A stretch of 64,000 nt of DNA. Origin: Allacma fusca (taxonomy: Eukaryota; Arthropoda; Collembola; Symphypleona; Sminthuridae). This document shows, piece by piece, positions 34,149-46,352 of the stretch. The position numbers were made by a program, and so were the translations under genes. Below the pieces are notes generated by a model that was given only the letters and a program-made list of their open reading frames with translations, made no database searches and was not told the DNA's origin. The stretch spans positions 2,790,001 through 2,854,000 of the forward strand of contig OX359246.1 in the NCBI GenBank assembly GCA_947179485.1, in the 5' to 3' direction. How positions within the stretch are numbered: the stretch's first letter is position 1; every line of letters starts with the position of its first letter.

Positions 34149-37100
34149 ATGATGGCAGAAAATCCGTTACCAAAATCTGAGAATGGTATAAATCTCCTAG
34201 CACTTCTGGAAAAAATACCCGCAAATATGAAACAAACTATTTCCGAAAATTACGATTGGCTATGTGATAGAACAACGAGTGTCTCTGAGTTGGGCGATAA
34301 GCTTGTTGGTAAAAGGCAGCTCGATCTGGCCACCCAGTCACTCCAAACTGTATGGGATTCCTATAGGATGCAAGTTCTGTGAGAAAATGTACCAGAAATC
34401 CCACAAGCCATATAGGATCTTATACAAATAATTCAGCTCGTCAGAAACTGGCACTCGATTCTTATAAGAGAGGGTACCATAGGAAGTTTTTGGAAAAATC
34501 CTATAAGTTGGGTAGCACAAATATTGCAAGTGCGAGTACCATAGGACATTTTCAGAAAAATCCTATAAGCGGGGGGTACCATAGGAAGTTTTTAAAAAAA
34601 TCCTATAAGTTGGGTGCCGCATATCCTGCAAGTTCGAGTACTATAGGACATTGTCAGAAAAATCCTATGGTTTCGGGTACCATAGGACATTTTTATAAAA
34701 ATCCTGTACTTGCTTTGACAAGGATTCTGCGCTCCTCATCGTTTGTGCAAGACATATATTATAACCGCCAAATTCGCCATACTTAATCAACAGCAGTTGT
34801 CATTCACATGTTCTTTGGTTGTGATGAACGTCAAATCGGCTTACCTGTTCTGTAGATTGTTTCAATTTTAACTTACAATTAGTAATAGTAAGACAAGCGA
34901 AAAATACAAAAAGTGTGTGTTTTGTTCTTTTTTTTCAATTCATACGTGAAATTATTTACTTGTGACTGCAATTTTATTTTGTAGTGTTACATGTTATTTC
35001 CACAGAACTGCAGTGAAGGGTGTATTAATATTGACAATTTGAGATGTATATGTATGAAAACGTTAATGGCAGTTGGCTTAATTGTTTAGACAATTGTAAA
35101 TATTGTAAATATTTACAATTGTCTAAAAATTAAACTAACTGTAGTACAGATGGCTATGTAGTTTTAATTTCGGAGGAAAATGGAGTAGAAGTAGAGAAGT
35201 GCATAAGATAATAATAAATTTTCAACTATAGGACAAGCTAGAGAAAATCCCATGCGAGGTTGGGACTAGTAACTATGGGATAGTATAGGATCCTGTAGTA
35301 AAATCGTTTGAGATATCGTCCGCAGATCTGATACTTTTATCCTATAGATTTTACATGTAGGATCCTATACATTTGGAGTGACTGGGCACCAAGACAGGAA
35401 TTGTATGTTATAAAATTATAATCAAACTGTGTGATGAGTTCCAATTGGTATTTATAAATTATTTTTTGAGCGTTATCAATTGTCGCCACAGATGGCAGCA
35501 AATGCTTCAGACGTTGACCAGGCCCGAGAAATATACAGGGAGGTTGTAAAACTTGGAAACTGGAAGGAACTAATTCTGGCTTGGGAGGGATCGAACGATC
35601 ACATAGTCAAATTGCTGCTTGAGGCACTTTGCAAAAAATATCCGAAGGTATGAAGAGTATAAAAATAATTCGTGTTCTGTTCTCTAATGGGCGGTATTAA
35701 AAATACTTGGTTTCCTATTGGCATTACAAAAATAATTACTACTACTGTTTTTTATGTTTTATTTTATTTTCACGTCGAAATTCCCATGATAGCATGGCGA
35801 GCAATTTACGAAGAAAAATCATTGCTTCATATGAATTTACCACTGCTCGACATGTGTTTTAAGCGACATGGGTTTAGAGCTATATTAAACGTTTCTTATA
35901 GGCATTATTACAAGAGACGTTTTATTATTTTATTATATGACCACTAAATGTCAATTTGGCACTATTATATTTCATGCCGATCTCGGGCTTCTGATCGGTA
36001 TGTTTTCGGGACATAAATATTGTCCCCATGTTATTAATCAGGACAAGCATTTTGAGCGAAGATTTCGGGACGCATTTTCATGTAAGAGTATATACGGCTT
36101 CAAAGTCATATGTTGTCACTTTAAATGGGGAGGGTTTAGATAGATTGAATTTTGGATTTTTTCTGGTGATACTGGATTTGAAAACATATGGGTCAATTTC
36201 GGCACGCAAATATTGTCCCCGTATTATTTCGGGACGGGATCGGGACATATATTTTTGTCCTGCGGTTTTTGGGTGGGTATTAAATCATTTGCGGGATACA
36301 AATATTGTCCCCATGCCCCTAAAAAACATTCTGCAGATCTGTGGACTATTCTTGTAGATCGATTCGTATAAATATTACAGTTTGTAGGTCGAAATTTGTT
36401 TTGTTTTATGTCGATTAGGAAGCAGCTGAAGGTCGCAACAGGAAACCGGATCCAGAGAATCATACGTCTCCTCTACTTAATGAAGTGTGTCATCACATGG
36501 GATCAATAAAATAGAAAATAGGAATAAAGCTAATGTCAAAAAATTTTCATGTCACTCACAAATTCGTTCTCAATATAAATCTTGCAGGCTCCTGGAGATG
36601 CACCGGGCGACGAAGAGGAAAATTTGAAAGCATCCCATGAAAATAGAAAAGTTTGCTTCCCAATCACGCGTCTATTGACACCTGCATTTATTTGTAAGAA
36701 TTATTTCATTTACACTAGAATATTACTGGTCATTCAAATGTATTTACTTAAATTTTAATGTGCACAGCAGGGGTCGGAGTTTTGTAGAAAGACGGGAAGA
36801 TTCTTCCCAGGGAAAAAATAATTCTCGGAGGGAAAATCTCAAAGGGAAGGGATTGTATTTTGCGAACAGGGATTTTTACGTCTTGTAGGGAAATTATTTT
36901 TACCACCCGGATTTTGAAAATCGTTGAGGACCTCCCTGCAGGGACATTTGATTCAGCAGGGAAATTCAGAAATAGTCTTCCAGGGAGATTTACAAAAATC
37001 TGAACCCTGGTGCACAGTGACTTTGCCTTTTAAAAACAGTAGCAATCTTAGTTACCCATATTTCTCATCCAATACGGTGCGGCACACAACTATTTACCAA

Positions 37101-40100
37101 TCCAAAGATCCGAACTCTAGGTTCAGTGGTCAAGAAAGTGCAGCAAATAAAGTCTTTTTTTGCAAAGACTTTATTATTTTCATGGGAAATATATTGTCAT
37201 TTGGCTCTAAACCATTTATTTTCGTTTTTCAAAAAGCTATTCAAAAGGTTGCTTTAATAACGCAGAATTTCAAATAAACTTAGGAACGACAGAACGTCCT
37301 TAAATATGAAATATCATGTACTGCCTTTCCTGATTTCGAGTCTGTTTTTCCCAAATTATTCTGCTCGTACTTCACTTTTTTAACGGCTGTGTCCAGAGTC
37401 GTGGATTCAATAGAACCTACTAACATCTAACTATACTTGTCACAAAGTTATCTGCCACACCCAACCAATTGTTGGAACGTCCAATGCCAACCTTTTCCAC
37501 GACAGACGGTCGATTTAAGCCACGCCTCTCCGCAAGCTGCCACTGAACATTTTGCCACCATTCAATGTTAAGGTCAGGTTTAGAGTCAATGTTAAACTCC
37601 TATGTTAATGTCAATGTTAAACTCCTATGTTAATGTCAATGTTAAACTCCTATGTTAATGTCAATGTTAAACTCCTATGTTAATGCCAATGTTAAACTCC
37701 TATGTTAATGTCAATGTTAAACTTATATGATAATGTCAATGTTAAACTCCTATGTTAATGTCAATGTTAAACTCCTATGTTAATGTCAATGTTAAACTCC
37801 TATGTTAATGTCAATGTTAAACTCCTATGTTAATGTCAATGTTAAACTCCTATGTTAATGTCAATGTTAAACTCCTATGTTAATGTCAATGTTAAACTCC
37901 TGTGTTAAGTTTTTAAGCCATTTGGGCATGCGGCAGTTTGTGGGGTAGCAATCGGCCAAGTGGCCTCTTGTGTGGTTGAAGTGCAGGCTGGTCACTAATT
38001 TTCGAGCTACGGAATCGAATGAAACGTGGAAAAATCCGGAAAACATTTACTAACATGTTTGACGGGATGAATTGAATACTTTTACCATCGCCACTGTTTT
38101 GGATATGGTGTGGGTTAGGAAATTGTACGCTTTGTATTTAATTAATACAAATAATTATTTTTGATATTTTAGATTTTGCTGCTATAATCACAATGACACT
38201 AGCTGGGGCCAGTGCACTGCTTGTGCGGGACTTATGACAAATGCATTCGAACAGTTCTTCTACCCTGCCTATTAGTGGAAAAAAATTATCAAGTCTCATC
38301 ATAGGTAATAAATATGTTTCCCTTAAGGGAATCTAAGCATTCGATCATACTTTATTCTATAAAATCAAAATGATTCCTCATCTATGTCATCAACGTTTTT
38401 TTCATACGTACAGTAGCTTTAGTGAGTGCAGCTAGTGCTGTAATATTGTTCGCATTTTGTTTGTTCTTTTGTTCAGTTCTTGTTTTTTGAACAAAACAAA
38501 ACAAACAAAATCAGTTTTCGAAAAAACAAAACTAGAACAAAACAAAACCGCGATAAGATAAAACAAAACTATAACAAACAAACCACCACAACAGCGGGTA
38601 ATAACCTTTTCAAACTTTGAGTTTGGAAAAGTGCCCAAAAGTAACATGACCTCAAATCGACGTGAGTGAGTGACAAATAGATACATGACCTCAAATTGAC
38701 CTGAAAAGTGACAAATAGATACATGACCTCAAATTGACCTGAAAAGTGACAAATAAATACATGACCTCAAATCGACGTGAGTGAGTCACAAATAGCAACA
38801 TGACCTCAAATTGACGAATTGACCTGAGTGAGTCACAAATAGATACATGACCTCAAATTGACCTGAGAGAGTCACAGATAGTAACATGACCTCAAATCGA
38901 CGTGAGTGAGTCACAAATAGCAACATGACCTCAAATTCACCTGAGTGAGTCACCAATAAATACGTGACCTCAAATTGACCTGAGTGAGTCACAAATAGAT
39001 ACATGACCTCAAATTGACCTGATTCGCAAAAAATATCAACATGATTTCAAATTCATCTTACAGTATTGAGTCACAGATAGTAACATGACCTCAAATTGAC
39101 CTCAGTGAGTTACAACAAGTTCCTTGACCTCAAATTGACCTCAGTGGGTCACAAGAAATTCCATGACCTTAATTTGGCCTCAATGGGTCACAAGAAATTC
39201 CATGACCTTAATTTGGCCTCAATGGGTCACAAGAAATTCCATGACCTTAATTTGACCTCAGTGGGTTACAAGAAATTCCATGAACTTAATTTGACCTCAG
39301 TGGGTTACAAGAAATTCCATGACCTTTGACCTCAGTGGGTTACAAGAAATTCCATGACCTTTGACCTCAGTGGGTTACAAGAAATTCCATGACCTTTATT
39401 TGACCTCAGTGGGCTACAAGGAGTTCCTCATTTTTCGATGGGTCATAAGAACTCCCATGACCTTAATTTGACCTTTGTGGGTTATTAGTAGACCCATGAC
39501 CTTACATACACTTTATAATAAATCTCAAATAACATCATAATGACCATTAGGAGCTATTGAAGTGCACGGTTTTATTTACATTTATACTTTGAACCGCTGG
39601 GCTTAAGTAAGGTCAACAAAATCTTTGCACTATTTACAGTTGTTTAAGGCCAATCTAAAGTTATTGAACAACGCGTAACTTAGAATGCCTACTTGAGGTC
39701 AATAGAGTAATTAATTGTTACCTGCTATGACCATAACCTGTACTGATATTAGATGTTTGGGTACATCGGATATTGTAAATGAGAACAATTTCTGTTGGAC
39801 ACCAGTAATTACTTAGTGCAATGACGTGGATGCTAAATTTTTAACTTGATTTGATCCCAAAATGTTGAAACTAGTCAGACTGTGAGTAGACAGGATGGCA
39901 GAAATAAAAGAGGCCTAAGCAATCCAAAAAAAAACAATAAAGGTAATTAATTCAATCAAGTCTTCGGGCGAACCCAAAACGATGCGTATCGGTAGCACTA
40001 GGTAAACCCCACCACAATCGTTTGTTCATATATTATGTCTATATATGCGGTCATTTCAGGTCTTGTGGAAGTATGGAATTACATTACACCTTACACTCCT

Positions 40101-41627
40101 AGAAACTATCAACAGAAGTTTTAATGATTGTATTAAATAAGAGTTGTAAAGCATATCCGTCAAAAATTAGTTAAAGCCCGTTTTTTTTGGTTTTAACGTC
40201 CTTTGTGAAGGGACCAAATTTACACGAATCAACTTCGATATGCTCTATTACTAATTTACGACAATCAATTTCACAAATTTCTAACATCTTCTACATCGGT
40301 AGAACAAAACAATATGGATTGTTTTTTGAACAATACGGATTGTTCAAAAAACAAAACAAAACAAAACTCGGTGAACAAAACAAAAGTCAAATTGTTCTAG
40401 TTTTGTTCATTTCCGAAGAGAACAAAACAAAACAAAACGAACAAATTACAGCACTAAGTGCAGCAATACCTCACAAGACCCGACCTGTCCCGATATATTG
40501 CTAAACATTAGCTAAAATATTTTAAGTTTATCTGCATTTTTGTTCAGTCCGTGAAGCAGCGATAATTGAAAGAAGAAAATTCTGGAAATATGCCCCCTTT
40601 ATTAAAACAAAATCCCCTTATAATATCAAAGAACTTTTCATGTTTTTGGCTGGGTAGTAGTTGAAGCTCATAAATTCTGATTTAATAAAATTAAATAAAG
40701 TCTTGATTACTATAATTTTAATGTGCAGAAAATACCATTGATGCGTATCCAGTCCCCTTGGGAAACAACACAACAGATGAAGCCACTACGGAAATCCCAG
40801 TTTCTTCCATAAGCGCGTACGATGGGGATAATTTTGCCATTGAAAACTGGTCTTCCACCTCCCCTAAAATCCGAAAGTTCCCTCCCGGTGCTTCCCATAT
40901 GGTCAAACTGACGGATTTTGTTACGATTTTAGAAACCGATGATCCCAGAAATACTTCATCCGCTACAAAAAATCCAGATAGGCCCTATCTTTTGATTGTC
41001 CGAAATAATTCTCACGATTGGGAAAATTTGAACACTACCATTCCAGGAAGTGTACAAAATATTGCATTTAATGGGAGTATCAACCCTGAAAATGTTACAG
41101 CTATTATTGAAACATTCCGACACTCGTTAGCAAACATTACTTCTATATTTGGAAATATGCTATGCGGGGAATTTGCCAACTTTGAAATTTTACTGAATAG
41201 ATCCAAAGTGGAAGTTCCATTATTGCGTGAGATGCAGTTTGTTGGGGATGATAATTGCTACCATGTCTTCCAATTGGTTGCTTATTATCTCTCGTTTAAA
41301 AACATTAAGGTACTAAAACTTGTTGGAAATCATATAATGCCCGATAGTGTGAGCTTTTTCAAAGAGATTCTACGGCTTTCCCAAAATACCTTGGAGCACT
41401 TAATCCTGCAAAATGTTTCATTTTGCAATAATTGCAATGCTTTTGAGAACTTGTATTTCCCAAATATGAAGCACGCAGAACTTGTGTTCCGTCTGGGCGT
41501 AAATGAACGGTTCCTCCAGGATATATGGGCTGCATTTAATAGGATTATGCCTGAAAATTGTAATTCACATAATCCTGACACGAAATCATTAGTTGTGAAA
41601 TGCCCTTTGAAAAAATTGACCAATTGA
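34149..41627 (+). CDS. CARD-like, transmembrane, LRR-like receptor candidate; first exon interrupted by a transposon
   Basis: Exon 1 from ATG 34149 to 34334, with its last 12 bases displaced to 35391-35402 (before gtatgt) by a transposon; exon 2 35492-35647; exon 3 36588-36693; one or two membrane-segment exons from 38173 and/or 38414; ectodomain exon 40729-41627. Exons 1-2, read without the transposon, are in phase and resemble a CARD: ISENYDWLCDR, SVSELGDKLVGKRQL, DVDQAREIYREVVK, WKELILAWEG, IVKLLLEAL fit the six-helix hydrophobic pattern. Exon 3 is an acidic linker (APGDAPGDEEENL) running towards a hydrophobic stretch (FAAIITMTLAGASALLV). The last exon has about ten N-x-S/T sequons in its first 200 residues, then leucine-rich segments (IKVLKLVGN, LEHLILQNV), so it is extracellular. 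AATAAA at 41695-41700. The phase between the membrane exon and the last exon was not resolved. CARD assignment is by pattern only. Confidence 0.55.
34335..35384. mobile_element. hAT-like element, TCCTATAGG-repeat family, inserted in a coding exon
   Basis: Termini CAGTCACTCCAAA and TTTGGAGTGACTG are inverted repeats. Flanks GGCCACC (34328-34334) and GGCACC (35385-35390) look like a duplication that lost one base. Removing the element restores a phase-0 exon ending ACC AAG ACA GGA ATT before gtatgt. The interior repeats units of the type CCATAGGAAGTTTTTGGAAA and TCCTATAAGT, and has an internal inverted repeat near 35075-35130. Confidence 0.75.
36768..37009. mobile_element. hAT MITE, CAGGG family, complete copy
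   Basis: 242 bp, termini CAGGGGTCGGAGTTTTGTA and TACAAAAATCTGAACCCTG, flanked by the exact 8-bp duplication GTGCACAG (36760-36767 and 37010-37017). The interior repeats CAGGGA/TCCCTG. It lies in an intron of the CARD-like gene. A related copy is split at 32453. Confidence 0.88.
37585..37908. repeat. 25-bp tandem repeat, about 13 copies
   Basis: Unit ACTCCTATGTTAATGTCAAT plus GTTAA. Copies are almost identical; one contains GCC for GTC and one has ACTTATATGATAATG. In an intron of the CARD-like gene. High identity implies recent expansion, so copy number is likely variable. Confidence 0.95.
38433..40456. mobile_element. hAT element, AACAAAAC-repeat family, with an internal TGACCT array
   Basis: Termini TAGTGCTGTAAT and ATTACAGCACTA are exact inverted repeats, flanked by the exact 8-bp duplication AGTGCAGC (38425-38432 and 40457-40464). 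Subterminal regions repeat GAACAAAAC and its complement. It lies 11 bases past a possible small exon start (acceptor acgtacag at 38406-38413) of the CARD-like gene. Interior 38643-39510 is a tandem array. No transposase seen. Confidence 0.92.
38643..39510. repeat. About 40-bp tandem array with repeated TGACCT half-sites
   Basis: Units of the type ATGACCTCAAATTGACCT followed by GAGTGAGTCACAAATAGATAC, drifting in the second half to GTGGGTTACAAGAAATTCC units. TGACCT occurs more than twenty times; at least seven instances are exact direct repeats with a 5-base spacer (TGACCTcaaatTGACCT). Open frames on both strands here are repeat translations. Confidence 0.9.
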
Positions 41628-41731
41628 AGGAATATTTGCGTATGGATTCCAGAAAACTAAAGAAGTTGGAGTAAAGTGCAACGCAAATTAAGGAAATAAA
41701 CAACGATATTTTATCGTTGGTCGTGAAATAC

Positions 41732-42067
41732 AGTCGGTGAAGAGACAATATATTCTAGATGCATTCACGATTGGAAACAAAATTGCCTACATGGAGTTGC
41801 ACTAAAACCAAAGTGGGTTATACTTGCATACAAAATTGAAACTAAAAACTTAAATGCTGTTTTCTATCAAAGCAATACGACCAGTAGGTCCATCATATGG
41901 TTTTCCATGCACGGATATCATTTTGCTGGTAGCAAAAAATGCATGTAGAACATGTTGCTGTAGGGAGACTTGAACGTAGTTCATTTTTCCTTTAAGCGAA
42001 AAGTCATGTCGATCATTTTGCTTATAATTGAAAATACATCTAGACCATTTTGTCTCTTCAGGGACCA
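41732..42067. mobile_element. Short element related to the GATCATTTTG transposon at 60.0-61.7 kb
   Basis: The left end GTCGGTGAAGAGACAATA and the right end, read on minus (CCCTGAAGAGACAAAATGG followed by TCTAGATG), align with the ends of the large element at 60033-61745. It starts about 30 bases after the AATAAA of the CARD-like gene. Termini are degenerate and no TSD was fixed. Confidence 0.55.
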
Positions 42068-43435
42068 CATACGAATAGGCACACGTTTTCCGAACAGATT
42101 GAATAAATATCCTTTTTGAGATGTATGTATGTATGTTTATGGTGGAGTTCAGAGTCCCTCCATACTGGAGTTGCTCTGTAGGCGCACAAGTCAGAAGAGT
42201 TATTGAGCTCTTGTCCTAACACTTTACTCTAAACTCCTGCTAAAGTGCTTTGAAGTCATGATATAGGCAACAATGTCACTCTGCTGAGCTATTTTAATCA
42301 CCTTTATTTGCAATCCTTTGAGATAGATGGCAAGTTATTTCCTTCCTTGTATGCTGAAATTTCTTCCAGAATCTGGCAATTTTATTTGATCTCCTTTTCT
42401 GAACAAGTAAAAGCAACTGTCGTGGAACTCAGAGTAAAGCCAGAATTATTTTTAAGTTAAATTTTATGTTTAAATAAATTTTAATTTTTCCATGGAATCG
42501 TTTGTTAAAATTTAGGGGCTTTAAAGGTCCTTCCAGCGAGCTATAATTTTCAGAACTAGCATCAGATAGAGAGTAAAAGGTTTGAGGAAATTTATTTTCA
42601 GGGAATTGCTATAGATATTGATAAATACAGGACATTCGTTTGACTATTTCCTGTTCCAAGACAAAATTGCAGTCTCAGAAACTGAAAATGTGAGACACGT
42701 TTGACTGAAAGCAAAAATATATAATTGTGTATCAACTCCCAAAAAACTTTATAAACCTGGCCATCATACTTGGTTCCTGCGGGTGAAAATTTTTAACTTT
42801 GGAATATAAAATTAATCCTTGAACTCGCACAAAATTTCTACGTGCATACTGTCCCCAAATATATTAAGAAACGTCAGATCATCCTAAAAATAACAACAAT
42901 AACAGGAATAATTATTCTCTATCCCCCATCGTTGCAAGGCTCATATGTATTTATGACTTATGGTGTTTCGTAGTTAAATTATTCCGGGTGAAGCAAAAAT
43001 CCTTTTGCTTTCTAAAGTCAAAAAAATTGAAATAGCAAACACTTACTTATAAGAGAACTTCTCGATGTGGAAATTCCGGATCGAATCGAGACATTGAGTT
43101 CTTATTGGTCTTAGACCCAAAGAGATAGAAGTACCCTTACACGTAATTACTCACTATATGTATAGTCTTCCCTTATAGCGAGATTAGACAGTAGAGTACT
43201 GCCCAACGCTGCCTAATTGACTCACATAATAAAATCGTTTCTTATGGAAAATAACATGGGAAATTTCAGCTAAAAGAGAGGTTTCTCACTTTTCATGTTA
43301 GGAAGTTCAGATTTAGCGACATCTAGCACCGGAACCTGTCCGAACTGGCACGAACTCTAGTGTGGGTAAGGACATTGGGCGTAAGTCTTATCAGCACACA
43401 AAGTATCCATTCGTTTCCACCCCGAGAGGTTCCCT
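42068..43435. other. No gene recognised
   Basis: About 1.4 kb with no convincing exons or delimited repeats. ATGTATGTATGTATG at about 42121-42136 is a short microsatellite. Confidence 0.45.
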
Positions 43436-44412
43436 TGTAAAGCTGGGTTTATAGTTTCACTTTCCCTTCATTTTCCTTTACTTTTCATTAAATTTTCCCT
43501 TTTCGTGCATTTATACTTTGCGTTTGCTCCGAGTGATCCCTCGCAAATAATGTGATGCTCACGTGCTTTTCCTTTCATGCGCGAAGCAATTTATACTTTC
43601 AGTTCGGGCGCGAAAGTTTCCTTTTTTCTTCCTTTTCCTACAAGTTGAACCAGTTCAACTTTATGGCAAAGGAAAAAATAAGGAACTAGTGAATACACAG
43701 TTATAAGTACTTATAAAACAAATTAAATACTGTAGTTCAGTTCTAAATATACCTGTTTGTATCCTGTAGCTAAATACGTATGAAAATATAAATTTTTAGG
43801 CATAATTGCAGTGTCTAATTATTATATACATCAAATTAATTATAAATTAATTATCCCGAAATTTTTCATACCTTAATGTAATGGACAAACGGTCAGGAGG
43901 AGTTATTAAACGAGTATGAGTAATTTAATGGAATATTTTGTTCTCACTCTTTTTTAAGATGTAAGTATTCGAAGTGTTACTTGTTAATTCTGCAATATAC
44001 TTTAATTGTTTTTACATGTATTTTTACATCATAATGTGTACCTGCCTAAATATTTATGATGATACTCGGAATTCTCAAGACCTCAATAGTTTGTTAAAAT
44101 CGATTCACTAATATTTTGTATACGAAATATTAGCGCATGAACCGTAATCCACTATTTTTTAATTTATAAAAGTAATATGCGAGAACCTTTTTAAAAAAAC
44201 CTTGATCAAAATTTATGTTGACTAGAATACAACAGGTCATCAGTTTATACTTTCATTCAATTATTAACGCGGGAACGAAAAGGCAAACGAAACGCAAAAA
44301 TTACTTCTTGATCAGATGAAAGTATAAATACATCGAAGGAATCTCATTTTTTCCCCCGCAGCAGAAGTAAGGGAAAGGCACGCAAAAGTGAAACTATAAA
44401 CCCGGCTTAAGA
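43436..44412. mobile_element. DNA transposon with GGGTTTATAGTTTCAC termini, superfamily uncertain
   Basis: Left end TAAAGCTGGGTTTATAGTTT and right end (minus strand) TTAAGCCGGGTTTATAGTTT are inverted repeats. Further inside, TTTATACTTT motifs and CGCGAAAG-type runs are mirrored imperfectly. No 8-bp duplication was found at these edges, so it is not assigned to hAT. No coding region. Confidence 0.6.
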
Positions 44413-46352
44413 GCATAACTTAGTTATTAAGATTGTGCCAATATGTTCAATCTGATTTGTATAACCAGATATGCATATAGTGAATGCAAAAAATGTATTT
44501 AACTGGAAATCAGTACCTAGCTCATACGTGGTCGGATATATTCCCTCGGGAGATATTCCCTCCGGAGACAACCCCACTGACATAATCCCTCCGTCGATAA
44601 TCCCTCCAAATGTGGAGATAATCCCTCTGTTTGAAACAACAAAATCATTTTTCCACGCCAACGCTTTGTAGTCAATAAATACAATCAACGCTGGATTAAT
44701 AATTATTACATTCAGTTCGATTATAAACTACAGTTAATATCGCAAATAGCAGTAGCTTTTAGTTAGGTTCAGGGCTTAGTTTTAGGGTCAGGTTTACAGT
44801 TCCGGAGGAATCAAACGGGAAAGGAAATTAAAGCATTTGCAATTTACAGCGATTTATTTGTATATATTTGACCAAACAGCAATTTACATTTACCTATATT
44901 ATTTACGCATTAATTATCTTTTATCTGACTCGCTCATTTTTAAAAGCCCCAGATATAAATAAATGTATGATCATGTATCCATATCTAGAAAATATGAAGT
45001 GAAGATAAAAATAAGTTGTTCATTATTATCAAACCTAGGCAAAGCTCACGTAAGAGTATTAACAGTGTACTAAAATACAATAGAAAACGAAGACAAATCT
45101 TGTGATGCCATTATGCGATATGGTTCGTATGTATGATTTTCAAGACCCATTAAAATAAACATTCATATATTGACAAAGTAGTAATTGACTCAACTCTGGG
45201 ATAAAGCAATAATAGCATTTTACTAGAAACGTTTTGCACTTTATACCAATTGCAAAGGCAACGATGAATCCTGTGAGCGTCTTAGAAAAATGAAGCGCCT
45301 AAAAATTTAATGCTTTTTTGCATACCCATACATCTTTTGCACTGTTGGCAATATCCACGATGATTTAACAAACGGCCTATGTATAATAATTACTATGAAG
45401 TCTGCTTTTCATCTAAAATGTTTAATACTTTAAAATCAGATTTAAATGTCACCCGAAGAAATCCTTGCGTCACCTACGGCTGGACTACAGCGAAATTCAA
45501 TGTAGCAACAAATGTGGCAATAGATGTCGTAAACTTTACCTTCCAGTTCCAGTACTTATCTACTCGCATGTTTCTACATGTTTTATGTTGTAATTGTAAG
45601 GTCAGTTGATGATTTCATCTCCTTCAAAAAACAATACGCTTGTTACATTTTACACAATCTAAACAGGAAAAAATTTCTCGACATTATGGCGGCGAAAGTC
45701 AACCCGACAACCAGAGGTTCACGCCATGCCATCAGCAATACAAAATGTTAAGCAATGCTTCGTTCCTAAATATTGGCTTTTACCATCACTTACTTCGACA
45801 ACATGCATATGAATGAAATTTATTACGAGTTATCAGACGAAATTTTGAGGGGAAAATCTGGAGTTCATACAACAGATGTAATTGTAACTATAGTACGCAT
45901 TTAAAATCAAAGTTCAACAAGTGATTACATGTGTTAATGCTTGAAGTGATAGCATACAGTTTTATAGAACTACACTGATTTTACTGGAAACAAAACTGAC
46001 AATGAATAAAAAAAGCGGAGTGGCTGCTTTCCCTTTAGCAGAAAAGCTGTCAGACTACACTGGATAGGAATGATGCAGATTATTCCTATCCCGTATCCTA
46101 TCAAAGTATTAGTATGTATTCATATGCAAAGATTTTGACTGTAGTATTTACTTTTAATTAAAATCAGATGCAGCTTGTAATGGTCACTATTTACTGCTCA
46201 AGGAGATTTACTGTTCAATTTAGGATGTTAATTTTGAAAAGCAGAAATTTTGAACACGACCGCTTTTTAAATCAAAATAAAATATTTAGTAATGACCTAT
46301 CAAGACGATTTTCAGAGGGGTCAAAAATATTGAAGGAATATTTTTAAATTGG
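44413..46352. other. No gene recognised; short ATAATCCCTCC repeat near 44535-44635
   Basis: The 44.5-44.64 kb patch repeats ATAATCCCTCC-like motifs, and both-strand frames across it give Gly/Ile/Pro/Ser-rich nonsense. From about 46000 the sequence begins to match the downstream flank of the second SnoaL-like gene (segmental duplication). Confidence 0.4.

Noticed and set aside
38786..39329. Repetitive open frames on both strands (LFVTHSGQFEV and GHKKFHDLNL units)
   Set aside because: These follow exactly from the tandem array periodicity; no start context or other support for a repeat protein.
44407..44688. Gly/Ile/Pro-rich 93-residue minus frame
   Set aside because: Derived from the ATAATCCCTCC repeat; open on both strands, no splice or domain evidence.
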